Positions 15,433-24,597 of a stretch of 64,000 bases of DNA are shown here, one piece after another; position 1 is the stretch's first letter, and each line of letters opens with the position of its first letter. Location of the stretch: contig NZ_JANINP010000007.1 of the NCBI RefSeq assembly GCF_024508665.1, positions 62,001-126,000 on the forward strand, read 5' to 3'. The position numbers and the translations under genes are program-made. This stretch comes from Sphingomonas sp. (GTDB lineage: Bacteria > Pseudomonadota > Alphaproteobacteria > Sphingomonadales > Sphingomonadaceae). A model generated the notes under the pieces. That model ran no database searches. It was not told where the DNA came from and saw nothing but the letters and a program-made list of their open reading frames with translations.

Positions 15433-16143
15433 ATGATGGAGAAGGATCGGCGCACGGCACTGGCCTCGCTCGCGGGCATAGGATTGCTTGTGGCCGGGTG
15501 CGCGAAGAACGACGCCGATGGTGCGAAAAAAAGCGAGGGCGACGAGGATGCGGTTACCGCGAATGAGGATCTCATGCGCGAACATGGCGTGCTCCGCCGG
15601 ATCCTGGTCATCTATCGGGAGGTTGCGCCGAAGCTCGTGGCGAATCCCGGCGCCGTCGACGCCGCGGCGCTCGCAGCCGCCACGACATTGTTCCAGACGT
15701 TCGGCGAACGCTATCATGAGCAGATGCTCGAGGAGCAGCACATCTTCCCGATCGTGCGCAAGGCCGGCGGCGAGGCGGCCGGGCTGGTCGACGCCTTGCT
15801 TGCACAGCATGCGCGCGGGCGCGAAATCACTGCCTATATCCTCGACCGGACGAAATCGGGCCGCATCGGCACCGGGGACGCGCAGCCGCTGGCGAAAACG
15901 CTGACCGCCTTCGCGCGCATGTACGAACCGCACGCCGCGCGCGAGGATACGGTCGTGTTTCCCGCGTTCAAAAAAGCGGTCGGTCCCAAAGGCTATGACG
16001 AGCTCGGGGACCAGTTCGAAGATATCGAGCGGCGCACTTTCGGCGGTGACGGCTTCGACATCGCCATCGACAAAGTCGCCGATATCGAACGCCGCCTCGG
16101 ACTCGCGGACTTGAACGCCTTTACCGCGCCTGCCGTCACCTGA
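15433..16143 (+). CDS. hemerythrin-domain lipoprotein
   Basis: About 236 residues from MMEKDRRTALASLAGIGLLVAGC. The N-terminus has an RR pair and a lipobox (LVAGC), so export through Tat or Sec with lipidation is likely. The body is a four-helix hemerythrin-like HHE domain with di-iron ligand candidates in REHGVLRRIL, ERYHEQMLEEQHIFP, LAQHARGREI and YEPHAAREDTVVFPAF. Such domains bind oxygen or handle iron, NO or oxidants in the envelope. AAGGA lies 9 bases before 15433; ATGs at 15424 and 15436 are alternatives. It is divergent from the EcfG-controlled operon. Confidence 0.82.
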   Translation: MMEKDRRTALASLAGIGLLVAGCAKNDADGAKKSEGDEDAVTANEDLMREHGVLRRILVIYREVAPKLVANPGAVDAAALAAATTLFQTFGERYHEQMLEEQHIFPIVRKAGGEAAGLVDALLAQHARGREITAYILDRTKSGRIGTGDAQPLAKTLTAFARMYEPHAAREDTVVFPAFKKAVGPKGYDELGDQFEDIERRTFGGDGFDIAIDKVADIERRLGLADLNAFTAPAVT

Positions 16144-16267
16144 CGCGGCGGTATCGCTGCGCATCCGCTCGTCTCGCCAGACGCACAGCCGGGCAGAATC
16201 GGGATTGTTGGAGCAACCATGCTCGGCTTGGGTCGTTTCGCTCGTTAACCATTGGGAAGAGTGTGTG

Positions 16268-16570
16268 ATGTCGGCGTCTGTAACGAAAATGATCCCCGCG
16301 GCCGTGATTTTGCTAGGTGCGATGGGGTTGGGCGGTTGTGCCACCAAGAGTTATGTGCGGGAGCAGATCGCCCCGGTCAGCCAGCGCGTCGACGCGCTCG
16401 AGGCGAAGTTGAACGAGACCGACGGCACCGCGAAATCGGCCCTGTCGCAGGCCCAGGCCGCGTCCGGTCAAGCTCAGAATAATGGTCAGCGTCTCGATCA
16501 GTTGAACGCGCGCGTCGATGGCATCGAACAGCGCATGGCGGAGAGCCAGAAGAAGCGGCCGCGCAATTGA
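16268..16570 (+). CDS. coiled-coil envelope lipoprotein
   Basis: 100 residues with signal MSASVTKMIPAAVILLGAMGLGGC and lipobox GLGGC. The mature chain (TKSYVREQIAPVSQRVDALEAKL then AKSALSQAQAASGQAQN and RLDQLNARVDGIEQRM) is a heptad-patterned coiled coil with an Ala/Gln-rich centre and basic tail, like the Lpp/alanine-zipper class. It probably spans outer membrane to peptidoglycan. GGAAGAG precedes the ATG. The L,D-transpeptidase gene follows about 120 bp later; since such enzymes can link Lpp to peptidoglycan, a functional pair is possible, although the C-terminus is RPRN, not a terminal Lys. Confidence 0.8.
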   Translation: MSASVTKMIPAAVILLGAMGLGGCATKSYVREQIAPVSQRVDALEAKLNETDGTAKSALSQAQAASGQAQNNGQRLDQLNARVDGIEQRMAESQKKRPRN

Positions 16571-16640
16571 CGCCTGACCGCTGCTTTGGCTGATCGGCGC
16601 AGTGCCGATCGGCCGAATTCCTGGTATATCGCGATATCGT

Positions 16641-16667
16641 GCGCCGTCCCGATCATCGGGGCGGCGC
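16641..16667 (+). terminator. hairpin between lipoprotein and transpeptidase genes
   Basis: GCGCCGTCCCGAT and ATCGGGGCGGCGC form a 13-bp stem with one G-T pair almost without loop. A smaller stem (GATCGGC/GCCGATC) lies at 16592-16610. Together they probably end the lipoprotein transcript; no T-run. Confidence 0.5.
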
Positions 16668-16693
16668 CCGTTTCGTAATTGGCGCCTATAAAG

Positions 16694-17404
16694 ATGATCG
16701 ATTTCCTACTCGCGTTCGCCGCTCTGGCGGTCGCGACGCCCCAAGCCCCTCCGGCGGCGAAGCACTCACGGCCGCCGGCGGCGAAATCCGCCAAGAAACC
16801 TGCCCCGCGGGCGAGCGCCACGGTCAAGCTCGACTTGACCCAGTCGGCGGCGGCGACACGGGTGATCGACTGGGTCGCGGCATCGGGCGACAATGGCGCA
16901 TTGCCCTATATCGTCATCGACAAGAATAATGCCGCGGCGTTCCTGTTCGACGCGACGGGACAAGCGGTCGCCAAGGCGCCGGTGCTGGTCGGCGTGGCTG
17001 TCGGCGACGAGGCGACCCCGGGTATCGGCAGCAAGAACCTGGCCGAGATCGGTCCGGCCGAGAAGACGACCCCGGCGGGGCGTTTCCTGGCCAAATACGG
17101 TATCGCCGCGGGACGGCAGAAGGTGTTGTGGGTCGATTACGCGACGTCGGTCGCGCTTCACCCGATCCCGGTCGGATACAATCCGAAGGAACGCCGCCGC
17201 GAGCGCATGGCGTCGCCCGCCCCGGGTGACCACCGGATCACCTTCGGCTGCATCAACGTGCCCTCAACCTTCTACAGCAAGAGCGTCCAGCCGTTGTTCC
17301 GGAAGAAGGGCGGCTACGTCTATATCCTGCCCGATACCAAGCCGATCGAGACGGTGTTTCCGCTCCTGCTGGGCCAGGCGGTGGCCAGCGGCGGTTCGCG
17401 CTGA
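16694..17404 (+). CDS. L,D-transpeptidase (YkuD domain), exported
   Basis: 236 residues from ATG 16694 (signal MIDFLLAFAALAVATPQAPPA), then a Lys/Ala/Pro linker. The catalytic YkuD segment includes TPAGRFLAKYGI, VALHPIP and the nucleophile motif HRITFGCINVP (Cys of x-x-G-C). YkuD enzymes make 3-3 peptidoglycan crosslinks or attach lipoproteins. The usual Ser before G-C is replaced by Phe, with Thr one position earlier, a variant seen in this subgroup. It lies downstream of a coiled-coil lipoprotein on the same strand. Function as an envelope transpeptidase is likely; the exact reaction is not determinable. Confidence 0.85.
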   Translation: MIDFLLAFAALAVATPQAPPAAKHSRPPAAKSAKKPAPRASATVKLDLTQSAAATRVIDWVAASGDNGALPYIVIDKNNAAAFLFDATGQAVAKAPVLVGVAVGDEATPGIGSKNLAEIGPAEKTTPAGRFLAKYGIAAGRQKVLWVDYATSVALHPIPVGYNPKERRRERMASPAPGDHRITFGCINVPSTFYSKSVQPLFRKKGGYVYILPDTKPIETVFPLLLGQAVASGGSR

Positions 17405-17442
17405 AACCGGGCGGCAGCGTCGCAAACTGATCGATCATGACA

Positions 17443-18129
17443 TCAGGTGCCGACCCTATGCGGTGGGGCCGGCGCCGATAGGTCAGGGCCTGGCTCCGAC
17501 GCCCGCGTCATTCGTTCGACATAGGCACAGAGCATATCGGCCAGCGCGTCCGACCAGAGGACGATCTCCGTCTCCGTTCGCGGCGTTTCGGAAAAGCTGC
17601 TGCCCACGCCGCTGAGCGTCATCTTGATCAGATCCCCTGCAAGACTGCGCTTGTCGTCGGGCATGTCGGGCAGGGCTTCCCGCAGGAACGTCCGGAAAAT
17701 GTGGGCGTTTTCCTTCTTCGCCGCGATCGCTTCCGGCGCATCGCGGTAAAGCGGTGCCGCGTCGCTCAAGGCGATGCGGATCGCCGCTTCCTCGCATTCC
17801 GACCGGACGAAGGCATGGACCAGTCGGCGCAGTCGGGCGGGCGGCGCGGTGGCTTGATCCTCGAGGATGCTGCGCAGCAGAGCCGACGTTCGCTGCCACT
17901 CGTCGCTCTGCAGACGGAACAATATCGAGGCCTTGTTGGGGAAATATTGGTACAGCGAGCCGACACTCACGCCGGCCCGCTCGGCGACTCGGGCGGTGGT
18001 GAAACGCCGCGCACCTTCTCTCATCAAAACCTGAACAGCCGCGTCGAGCACGGCCTCGACCAACTGGTTCGAGCGTGCCTGCTGAGGCTGTTTGCGCGAG
18101 GTGATAGCGGTGCTGCGGGCGGCGGTCAT
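17443..18129 (-). CDS. TetR-family transcriptional regulator
   Basis: 228 residues. The N-terminal HTH reads RRFTTARVAERAGVSVGSLYQYFPNKASIL, a classic TetR recognition helix. The C-terminal domain has the pattern of the AcrR-C/TetR_C group (LRRLVHAFVRSECEEAAIRIALSDAAPLYRDAPEA). It is divergent from an O-methyltransferase gene 98 bp away, with TAGTC repeats and a palindrome in between, so autoregulation and control of the methyltransferase are likely by position. Confidence 0.88.
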   Translation of the reverse strand: MTAARSTAITSRKQPQQARSNQLVEAVLDAAVQVLMREGARRFTTARVAERAGVSVGSLYQYFPNKASILFRLQSDEWQRTSALLRSILEDQATAPPARLRRLVHAFVRSECEEAAIRIALSDAAPLYRDAPEAIAAKKENAHIFRTFLREALPDMPDDKRSLAGDLIKMTLSGVGSSFSETPRTETEIVLWSDALADMLCAYVERMTRASEPGPDLSAPAPPHRVGT

Positions 18130-18163
18130 GCGGGCTTCCTGCCAATGCGAATAGTCAAAACTG

Positions 18164-18176
18164 ACGAACTAGTCGT
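18164..18176. promoter_or_regulatory. TetR operator candidate
   Basis: ACGA-ACTAG-TCGT is an inverted repeat in the divergent intergenic region between the TetR gene and the methyltransferase. Two further TAGTC copies flank it (about 18152-18156 and 18184-18188). It suits a TetR dimer site. Confidence 0.45.
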
Positions 18177-18227
18177 ATTTTCTAGTCCGGCAGGCAAGGC
18201 CCTGTCCGCACATGGAGAAAACCCCTG

Positions 18228-18893
18228 ATGACCACGCTTTCGCGCGCCCCTGTGGCGCCTCTTCTCGCGCGCCTGTTCGCCGAGGCCGATGCCAATTCGC
18301 CGGCACACAGCCCGCTTTTCGCTGGCGTAACCCGCGAAGAGCAAGGCCGAATGATGCGCAGCAAGACCGATTATCGCGATTTCTATGCCAAGCTCAGCGA
18401 CTTCGCATTGCCGGTATCGCGCGAGGTCGGCGGGCTGCTCTACATGCTGGCACGGGCGACCAATGCCCGTTCGATCGTCGAGTTCGGCACGTCGTTCGGT
18501 CTATCGACAATCCACTTGGCGTCAGCGCTCCGCGACAATGGCGGCGGACGGCTGATCACGAGCGAGTTCGAGCCCGGCAAGCTGGCGACGGCAAAGGCCA
18601 ATCTTGTCGAAGCGGGGCTCGCCGACCTGGTCGAGTTCCGCGAAGGCGATGCGCTGGAAACGCTGGCCGTCGACCTGCCCGAGGCGATCGACCTGGTGCT
18701 GCTCGACGGGGCCAAGGCGCTCTATCCGGATATCCTCGATCGGGTGGAGAGCCGGTTGCGGCCGGGTGCGATCCTGATCGCCGACAATGCCGATTATTGC
18801 CCTGAATATCTCGACCGGGTCGGCACGATCGCCAACGGCTATATGTCGATGCCGTTCAGCGACGAGGTCGAGTTCACGATCAGGCTCGTCTGA
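18228..18893 (+). CDS. class I SAM-dependent O-methyltransferase
   Basis: 221 residues of the catechol/caffeoyl-CoA O-methyltransferase type. Motif I is SIVEFGTSFGLSTIHLASAL (about 78-97), with RLITSEFEPGKLATAKANL (acidic SAM-ribose ligand) and IDLVLLDGAKALYPDIL (metal-binding Asp). ADNADYCPEY continues the metal site. Likely transfers methyl to a small phenolic or similar hydroxyl. Divergent from a TetR repressor with palindromic sites between, so probably inducible. Substrate unknown. Confidence 0.85.
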   Translation: MTTLSRAPVAPLLARLFAEADANSPAHSPLFAGVTREEQGRMMRSKTDYRDFYAKLSDFALPVSREVGGLLYMLARATNARSIVEFGTSFGLSTIHLASALRDNGGGRLITSEFEPGKLATAKANLVEAGLADLVEFREGDALETLAVDLPEAIDLVLLDGAKALYPDILDRVESRLRPGAILIADNADYCPEYLDRVGTIANGYMSMPFSDEVEFTIRLV

Positions 18894-18968
18894 TCCCCGG
18901 CAAATCGCTCGATGCGATGGGTGGCCCGGTTATCGTATGGAAACCGGGCCGCCCTCGACATCGGTCCG

Positions 18969-19811
18969 CTATTTGGCGGCAGCGATCCCGCATTGTTTCT
19001 GTTCCATCGGGATCTGCTTGGTGATGCGGGTGGCGTTTTCAGCATAGGCTTCGGTCACCGAGCCGCTGTTTACGGTCTTGCCGCGCAGCGGGCTCACGCC
19101 CTGACACAAGTGGAAGACGTGCGGCGTCGCCGACTTCTTGGCGCCGTTCTCCGGCGCGATCCAGTAGACCAGGTCCTGGCCGGCCGGGTGGGCGGCGTCC
19201 TTGGTTGCTTCGGCCACCGTGCTCGAGTCCCGGGCGATGTCCTTCGCCTGATCGGCGACCTCGGGGGAGCAGGCGGTGGTGGGCTGGCCGGCTTTGATCT
19301 GCGCGGCGCATTGGTTCATGTCTTGCGTATATTGCTCGACCGACGGCGGCTTGAAGCTCACCCCGACCAAAGTGGCGATCACCGCCAGCACGGCACCGAT
19401 CCCGCCGGCGATCTTCTTGTTCTTCGGATCCATGTCCTTGTCCATGAAGATCAGGACGACCAGCGGCAGGAAGGCGATCAGGGTGATGATCGCGCCGAGC
19501 TGGTTCTGGAAGAAGAACTTGGCCTTGTCGGCGGCGAGGGCGGGGTCCTGCTTGTTGGCCGACTTCCACATCAAATTGCCGGCAATCGCGAAGATGGCGA
19601 TCCCGACCAGGATGCCGATCAGGAGCCCGAGGTTGCCGTGGTCGAACTTGTGCTGACGGAGCAGAACAATTCCGGCGATCTCGCCGCCGATCGCGACGAC
19701 CCAGGCGAGTATCGCGAAAAGACGAAGGCGCTTGGCGGCGGATTGCTGACCCTGCGACGCGCGCCAGGCCTTGGTGACATCGACGTCCGCGCCTGGATTG
19801 TTGTCTGGCAT
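18969..19811 (-). CDS. multi-pass membrane protein with soluble C-terminal domain
   Basis: 280 residues. Four hydrophobic helices are visible in the N-terminal half (LFAILAWVVAIGGEIAGIVLL, LGLLIGILVGIAIFAIAGNLMW, LGAIITLIAFLPLVVLIFM and IAGGIGAVLAVIATLVGVSF). The C-terminal half is polar with four Cys (MNQCAAQI, TTACSPEV, FHLCQGVS, KQCGIA) and an AENATRITKQIPMEQKQCG end, suggesting a periplasmic domain with two disulphides. No family is recognised. It stands alone on the minus strand. Confidence 0.72.
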   Translation of the reverse strand: MPDNNPGADVDVTKAWRASQGQQSAAKRLRLFAILAWVVAIGGEIAGIVLLRQHKFDHGNLGLLIGILVGIAIFAIAGNLMWKSANKQDPALAADKAKFFFQNQLGAIITLIAFLPLVVLIFMDKDMDPKNKKIAGGIGAVLAVIATLVGVSFKPPSVEQYTQDMNQCAAQIKAGQPTTACSPEVADQAKDIARDSSTVAEATKDAAHPAGQDLVYWIAPENGAKKSATPHVFHLCQGVSPLRGKTVNSGSVTEAYAENATRITKQIPMEQKQCGIAAAK

Positions 19812-20036
19812 TTTCGAACCCCCTTATCGACACTTCGACATGGCGGACGTTGGCCGGGAAGCCCAGGCCATCGCGCGCGTTATCGCAACATCTCCTAGGG
19901 GACAGCCTAACCGACGCGACTGGTCCGGACCAGCAAGAAATCGGCAGCGGCAACCGTCAGGAATAACGATTGTCGCCGCGCCCTTGCGTTCAGATCGGGA
20001 AGGGAAGTCGAAGGCGCGCCGGCGGCCGACGACGGG

Positions 20037-21410
20037 CTAAGCCGCCTCCGCCCGCCGTTGCCTCAGTTCGTCATTCAGCATCTCGGCGAGCAGGAACGCA
20101 AGCTCCAGGCTCTGTCCGGCGTTCAATCGCGGATCGCAATGCGTGTGATAGCGGTCGGCCAGGCTCTGCTCGGTCACATCGACCGCGCCGCCGGTGCATT
20201 CGGTGACGTTCTGTCCGGTCATCTCGGCATGGATGCCGCCGGCGAACGTGCCTTCGGCGCGGTGCACGGCGAAGAAGCCGCGCACCTCGGCCAGGATGCG
20301 ATCGAACGGGCGCGTCTTGTAGCCATTGGCGGCCTTGATGACGTTGCCGTGCATCGGGTCGCAGCTCCAGATCACCGGATGGCCCTCGCGCTTCACCGCG
20401 CGGACCAATTTGGGCAGCCCGGCTTCGATCTTGTCATGGCCATAGCGTGTGATCAGCGTCATGCGCCCGGGCACGCGGCCCGGGTTGAGCGTATCAAGCA
20501 TGCGCAGCAGCACGTCGGGCTCCAGGCTCGGGCCGCACTTCACGCCGATCGGGTTGCCGATCCCGCGCAGGAATTCGACATGAGCCGATCCGTCGAACCG
20601 CGTGCGGTCGCCGATCCACAGGAAATGCGCGCTGGTGTCGTACCAGTCGCCGGTCAGGCTGTCCTGCCGCGTCATCGCCTGCTCGAAGGGGAGCAGCAGC
20701 GCCTCGTGGCTGGTGTAGAATTGCGTCTGGCCGAGCTGGGGCACGGTGTCGGGATTGATCCCGCACGCCTCCATGAACTCGAGCGCCTCGCCGATCCGGT
20801 CGGCGGTCTCGGCATATTTCTTGGCCCAGGGGCTCGAGCCGAGGAAATCGTGCGTCCAACGATGCACTTGGTGCAGGTTCGCGTACCCGCCCTGCGCGAA
20901 TGCACGCAGCAGGTTCAGCGTTGCCGCGGATTGCGAATAGCCCTGGATCATGCGCTGCGGATCGGGGATGCGGCTTTCGGGGGTGAAGGCGATGTCGTTG
21001 ACGTTGTCGCCGCGATAGCTCGGCAGTTCGACGCCATCGATCGTCTCGGTATCGGCTGATCGCGGCTTGGCGAACTGGCCCGCCATGCGGCCGAGCTTCA
21101 CCACCGGCAGCTTCGACGCGAAGGTCAGCACCACCGCCATCTGCAGGATCACGCGGAACGTGTCGCGGATGTTGTTGGGATGGAATTCGGCGAAACTCTC
21201 GGCGCAATCGCCGCCCTGAAGCAGGAACGCCTTGCCCTCGACCACGCGGGCAAGATCGGTGGTCAGATTGCGCGCCTCTCCGGCAAAGACCAGCGGCGGA
21301 TAGCTGGCCAATTGCTTCGTCGCGGCGGCCAGCGCGGCGGCGTCGGGATAATTGGGCAACTGGCGTGCTTCGTAATTGGTCCAGCTGTCGGGGGCCCATT
21401 TGGCGGCCAT
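20037..21410 (-). CDS. class II 3-deoxy-D-arabino-heptulosonate-7-phosphate (DAHP) synthase
   Basis: 457 residues from ATG 21410. It condenses phosphoenolpyruvate and erythrose-4-phosphate, the first step of aromatic amino acid synthesis. Family marks: [74 protein letters not shown] and the terminal [10 protein letters not shown]. Length and motifs fit the plant-like (class II) enzyme found in many alphaproteobacteria. GAAGTGA precedes the start. No other shikimate genes are adjacent. Confidence 0.95.
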   Translation of the reverse strand: MAAKWAPDSWTNYEARQLPNYPDAAALAAATKQLASYPPLVFAGEARNLTTDLARVVEGKAFLLQGGDCAESFAEFHPNNIRDTFRVILQMAVVLTFASKLPVVKLGRMAGQFAKPRSADTETIDGVELPSYRGDNVNDIAFTPESRIPDPQRMIQGYSQSAATLNLLRAFAQGGYANLHQVHRWTHDFLGSSPWAKKYAETADRIGEALEFMEACGINPDTVPQLGQTQFYTSHEALLLPFEQAMTRQDSLTGDWYDTSAHFLWIGDRTRFDGSAHVEFLRGIGNPIGVKCGPSLEPDVLLRMLDTLNPGRVPGRMTLITRYGHDKIEAGLPKLVRAVKREGHPVIWSCDPMHGNVIKAANGYKTRPFDRILAEVRGFFAVHRAEGTFAGGIHAEMTGQNVTECTGGAVDVTEQSLADRYHTHCDPRLNAGQSLELAFLLAEMLNDELRQRRAEAA

Positions 21411-21674
21411 GATCGTCACTTCTTCTCGGGTAAAACGGGCAAGTCCCATGCGCCGAAACGCCCGATGCCGCAACAAAGGAAAAGTCGATCACGCTGATCG
21501 CGCTGCTTCATGCCCGCCGCGATCCTTCCGGACATCTCGTCCGTTGGGGCGTCTGGCGAAAAGGAGTCAGCGCTGATTCAGGTCATCGGGGAAACCGGGA
21601 AGGGTGACGAAGAGCCACGAGGCCCTGGTCCCAACCCGCCTTGCATGTTCTCCGATTGTTCACATATCGTAACC

Positions 21675-22259
21675 GTGACCACCGATCTGTTCGACATGCC
21701 GTCTATCCCCGGCCCGCGCAGCCGTGCCGACTTCCTCACCCCGGCGGAGGAAGGCGCGGTAATTGCCGCGATCGGCGCCATCGAGCTCACTCCATTCCAA
21801 TTTCAGCAATGGACCGGCAAGCGCCTCACCCACAGTTTCTGCTGGCAATATGATTTCCGGTCGGGCGAACTCGGCCGTGGTGCGCCGATGCCCGACTGGC
21901 TGTTGCCGATCCGCGATCGCGCCGCTGCCGCCGCTGGGCTGGCCCCCGACGCGCTCGTTCAGGCGCTGCTGCTGCGCTACGATCCCGGCGCGGGGATTGG
22001 GTGGCACCGCGACCGGCCGATCTACGATCAGATCGTCGGCATCTCGCTCGGCGCGCCGGCGACGATGCGCTTCCGCCGCAAAGAGGGCGGGCGCTGGCGC
22101 CGCGTCAATGTGCCGCTCGAGCCCCGCGGCCTCTATCATTTGTCGGGAGAAGTCCGCCACGATTGGGAACACAGCATCGCGCCGATGAACGAGACGCGGT
22201 GGTCGATCACTTTCCGATCGTTCTCCGCCCAAGGCTTGAGGATCGCCGCGGCGGCCTGA
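21675..22259 (+). CDS. alkB: AlkB-family 2-oxoglutarate/Fe(II) dioxygenase
   Basis: 194 residues if started at GTG 21675, which aligns with known AlkB N-termini (TTDLFDMPSIPG); ATG 21645 is an alternative. The double-stranded beta-helix shows the iron triad, H-x-D in GWHRDRPIYDQIVGISLG and the distal His in VRHDWEHSI, and the 2-oxoglutarate Arg in ETRWSITFRS. AlkB oxidatively demethylates 1-methyladenine and 3-methylcytosine in DNA or RNA. It stands alone. Confidence 0.9.
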   Translation: MTTDLFDMPSIPGPRSRADFLTPAEEGAVIAAIGAIELTPFQFQQWTGKRLTHSFCWQYDFRSGELGRGAPMPDWLLPIRDRAAAAAGLAPDALVQALLLRYDPGAGIGWHRDRPIYDQIVGISLGAPATMRFRRKEGGRWRRVNVPLEPRGLYHLSGEVRHDWEHSIAPMNETRWSITFRSFSAQGLRIAAAA

Positions 22260-22307
22260 TTGCGACTGCCTGTCGCGCAGGGATGCATGTGGCGATCACT
22301 TCTGCCA

Positions 22308-22336
22308 TGACACAAAAATGTCATGGAAATGTCATG
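22308..22336. promoter_or_regulatory. Pho-box-like tandem repeat overlapping a start codon
   Basis: Three heptamers spaced by four bases: TGACACA, TGTCATG and TGTCATG at 22308, 22319 and 22330, an 11-bp period like the PhoB box. The array overlaps the ATG at 22318, which is odd for an activator site, so chance or a repressor role is possible. Confidence 0.3.
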
Positions 22337-22974
22337 CGGCGATCGGCGCCTTCGTATTCATGATGCTGCCTTCGGCGGCAGAGGCCGATGACGCGCAGGT
22401 GTGGCTCGGCGCCAACGCCCGCGGTCCCATCGCCGGCCGGGTGGAGCTCGGCGTAGAGACGATCGAACGGTTCGGCCGTGACGACGAAGGCGGCCTCTAC
22501 GAGAGCGAGAATAGCGCGATGATCGGGTTTCGCTTCGAGCATTCGACGCTGGCCGCGGGCTATGTCCGCGACATCGTCTATCGTGGCGGTGGCGCGGCGA
22601 TCGAACAGCGTGCGCGTCAAGACTTCAGTGTCGATCACATCGCTGCGATCGGTCCGCTCGCCATCGGCGCACGGCTGCGCGTCGAGGAACGCTGGCGCGA
22701 CGGATCGAGCGGGACGGGCGTGCGGATCAGGCCGTTCGTCCGGTTGACCTTGCCTGTTGCCGGCAAACTGAACCTGCTCGCCAGCCACGAGAGCTTCGTC
22801 AATTTAGGCGGCGGCGCCGGCCAGCGCGGCGGCTATGACCGCGCGCGCAACTTCATGGGGTTCGGCGTGCCGCTGACCAAACGGGTCGGCGTCGAGATCG
22901 GCTATCTCAACCAATGGACCCGTGGGGCGCGAACCGTCGGCGCAGCGGCATTCACTCTTGGATGGCGCTGGTAA
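22318..22974 (+). CDS. DUF2490-like outer-membrane beta-barrel protein
   Basis: 218 residues with signal peptide MSWKCHAAIGAFVFMMLPSAAEA. The mature chain alternates short amphipathic strands (VWLGANARGPIAGRVELGVET, NSAMIGFRFEHSTLAAGYVRDI, GARLRVEERWRDGS, FVRLTLPVAGKLNLLASHES) and ends AAFTLGWRW with a terminal aromatic, as expected for a barrel; the RLRVEERW pattern resembles DUF2490 proteins. Function unknown. A triple TGTCATG-type repeat overlaps the start, and a later start would lose the signal peptide, so 22318 is kept. Confidence 0.75.
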   Translation: MSWKCHAAIGAFVFMMLPSAAEADDAQVWLGANARGPIAGRVELGVETIERFGRDDEGGLYESENSAMIGFRFEHSTLAAGYVRDIVYRGGGAAIEQRARQDFSVDHIAAIGPLAIGARLRVEERWRDGSSGTGVRIRPFVRLTLPVAGKLNLLASHESFVNLGGGAGQRGGYDRARNFMGFGVPLTKRVGVEIGYLNQWTRGARTVGAAAFTLGWRW

Positions 22975-23016
22975 GGCAGCTTCACTCTAAAGCAGGCGCG
23001 GGAGGGATCCCGCCGT

Positions 23017-24513
23017 CTATTTCGGCGGCGCAAAGCCGGGGATTTCGAACCTGGGTGCAGCCAGTGACGCGTCTGTCGGCAGCCCCCGTGTCTCTCCGGT
23101 CCGCAGGAAATCGTAGATCGCCTGCTTGGCAGCGGTGTTCTCGCGCAACTGGTAAAAGGTGCCGTCATGGCCGGCCCGGTGCACCAGGATGGCATGGCCA
23201 TTGGGGAAATAGGGTAGCAGGCCGAGGGTATTTTCGATCGGGGTCGACGTATCCCAATCGCCGTGCACGAAGACGACCGGGATCGATGTAACGCGTGGGC
23301 GCCGCACAGCGTCGCCCATGTCGGGGGTCGGCCAGTCGGGTGCCGACGCCAGGTTCGCCTCGAAATTCCAGCTACCCAGCAGGCCCACGGCGGGATCGGT
23401 CCGCATCTGATGTTCACGATCCGACGTGACGCCCAGGCTGCTGTCCGCCAGCGGGCCGATCAGTTTGACGGGCCCCGCACGCCGGTCTTCTATCGTCTGG
23501 CGGGCCCATGCGTCGTAATGGCCGTAATAAAGCGACAGGATGAAGGCCGGCCAATGCTCCGCTTCGTCGGTATGCGCCAAAAGAGCGAGCTGCAAATCTT
23601 CCGCGCCGAGCACGACCGTCTGCTCCTTGCCGGCATAGTCAGGGATCGCCACGCGGATCGGCTTCGCGGCGAAGCGCCGCTGCAGGGCGCGTACCGCCGC
23701 CATCATCCCGCCTTTGGGGAGGTAGGGGGCGAGGCCTGGATCGCGATCGGCGTCATAGGCGATACGCTGGAGCGCGGCGAAAACGTGTGACGGCATGTCG
23801 AACCCGTTGTTCAGCGGTTCGACCGAAGAGAGCACGGCGCGAGCGACGATCTCGGGATGGAAACGCATCACGGCGAGCGACCATTGCGAGCCGAAACTGC
23901 CGCCGAACAGGCTGATCTTGTCGTAGCCGAGCGCCCGCCGGAGATCGTCAACGTCCGCTGCGAAAGCTTCGATCGTATAGCCGGACAGATCCTTGTCGGG
24001 ATTATGCGTGACCGCCCTACGGGCGAGCGCCTGCATGGCGCGCGCATCGGCCTGGACCGAGGCAGGCTTGTCGAGCGGGGAAGCGTCGGCCGTTTCGACG
24101 AGCATCTCCCCGCGGCTGGTATAGCCGCGTTGCTCGATCACGACGAGGTCGCCGGCTGCGCCGAAGGTCAGCCACGACCGTAGCCGGCTCCGTGCTGCGT
24201 CCCCATTGTCGGTGAAGGAGCCGAGCACGCTCAAACCGGGACCGCCGGGAAGCCAGAAAACTGGCGGCGCACCGGTCGGCCGCGGCGCCTTGATCCGTGC
24301 GAAGCCGATGCCGATCCGGCGGCTCGCCGGTTTGCTGCGATTCTCGGGCACATACAGCGTGCCGATCTCATAGCGGACGGTCTCCCCGCTTGAGAGCTTC
24401 ACGGTTCGCTGCTCGATCACGATCCGATCGCCCGTAGCCTGCTGTGCCGAAGCGGGCGTCACATGAAATAACAGTGCCAACGGCAAGAATGCGAGCCTTC
24501 GAATCGAGCGCAT
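23017..24513 (-). CDS. secreted alpha/beta-hydrolase, tripeptidyl/prolyl aminopeptidase type
   Basis: 498 residues from ATG 24513 (GGAG upstream) with signal MRSIRRLAFLPLALLFHVTPASA. The fold is of the TAP-like/proline iminopeptidase group: oxyanion region FWLPGGPGLSVL, nucleophile elbow LFGGSFGSQWSLA (Ser), acid in FVHGDWDTSTPIENT (Asp) and His in VHRAGHDG. It probably trims peptides in the periplasm. It is divergent from a MarR regulator 84 bp away with a perfect palindrome between, so probably MarR-controlled. Exact substrate unknown. Confidence 0.85.
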   Translation of the reverse strand: MRSIRRLAFLPLALLFHVTPASAQQATGDRIVIEQRTVKLSSGETVRYEIGTLYVPENRSKPASRRIGIGFARIKAPRPTGAPPVFWLPGGPGLSVLGSFTDNGDAARSRLRSWLTFGAAGDLVVIEQRGYTSRGEMLVETADASPLDKPASVQADARAMQALARRAVTHNPDKDLSGYTIEAFAADVDDLRRALGYDKISLFGGSFGSQWSLAVMRFHPEIVARAVLSSVEPLNNGFDMPSHVFAALQRIAYDADRDPGLAPYLPKGGMMAAVRALQRRFAAKPIRVAIPDYAGKEQTVVLGAEDLQLALLAHTDEAEHWPAFILSLYYGHYDAWARQTIEDRRAGPVKLIGPLADSSLGVTSDREHQMRTDPAVGLLGSWNFEANLASAPDWPTPDMGDAVRRPRVTSIPVVFVHGDWDTSTPIENTLGLLPYFPNGHAILVHRAGHDGTFYQLRENTAAKQAIYDFLRTGETRGLPTDASLAAPRFEIPGFAPPK

Positions 24514-24567
24514 GCTAGTCTCCACGGATGGCTTGCAGTCGATTGCTCTCCGAAATATACCTTTATG

Positions 24568-24580
24568 TCAAGATACTTGA
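24568..24580. promoter_or_regulatory. MarR operator candidate
   Basis: TCAAG-ATA-CTTGA is a perfect palindrome within TTTATG-TCAAGATACTTGA-TATAAAG, 17 bp before the MarR start in the AT-rich divergent spacer. Size and symmetry are typical of MarR sites. Confidence 0.6.
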
Positions 24581-24597
24581 TATAAAGATTGTTGCTT

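Noticed and set aside
16592..16610. Second small hairpin after the coiled-coil lipoprotein gene as a separate regulatory element
   Set aside because: It lies just before the larger hairpin and probably belongs to the same termination region.
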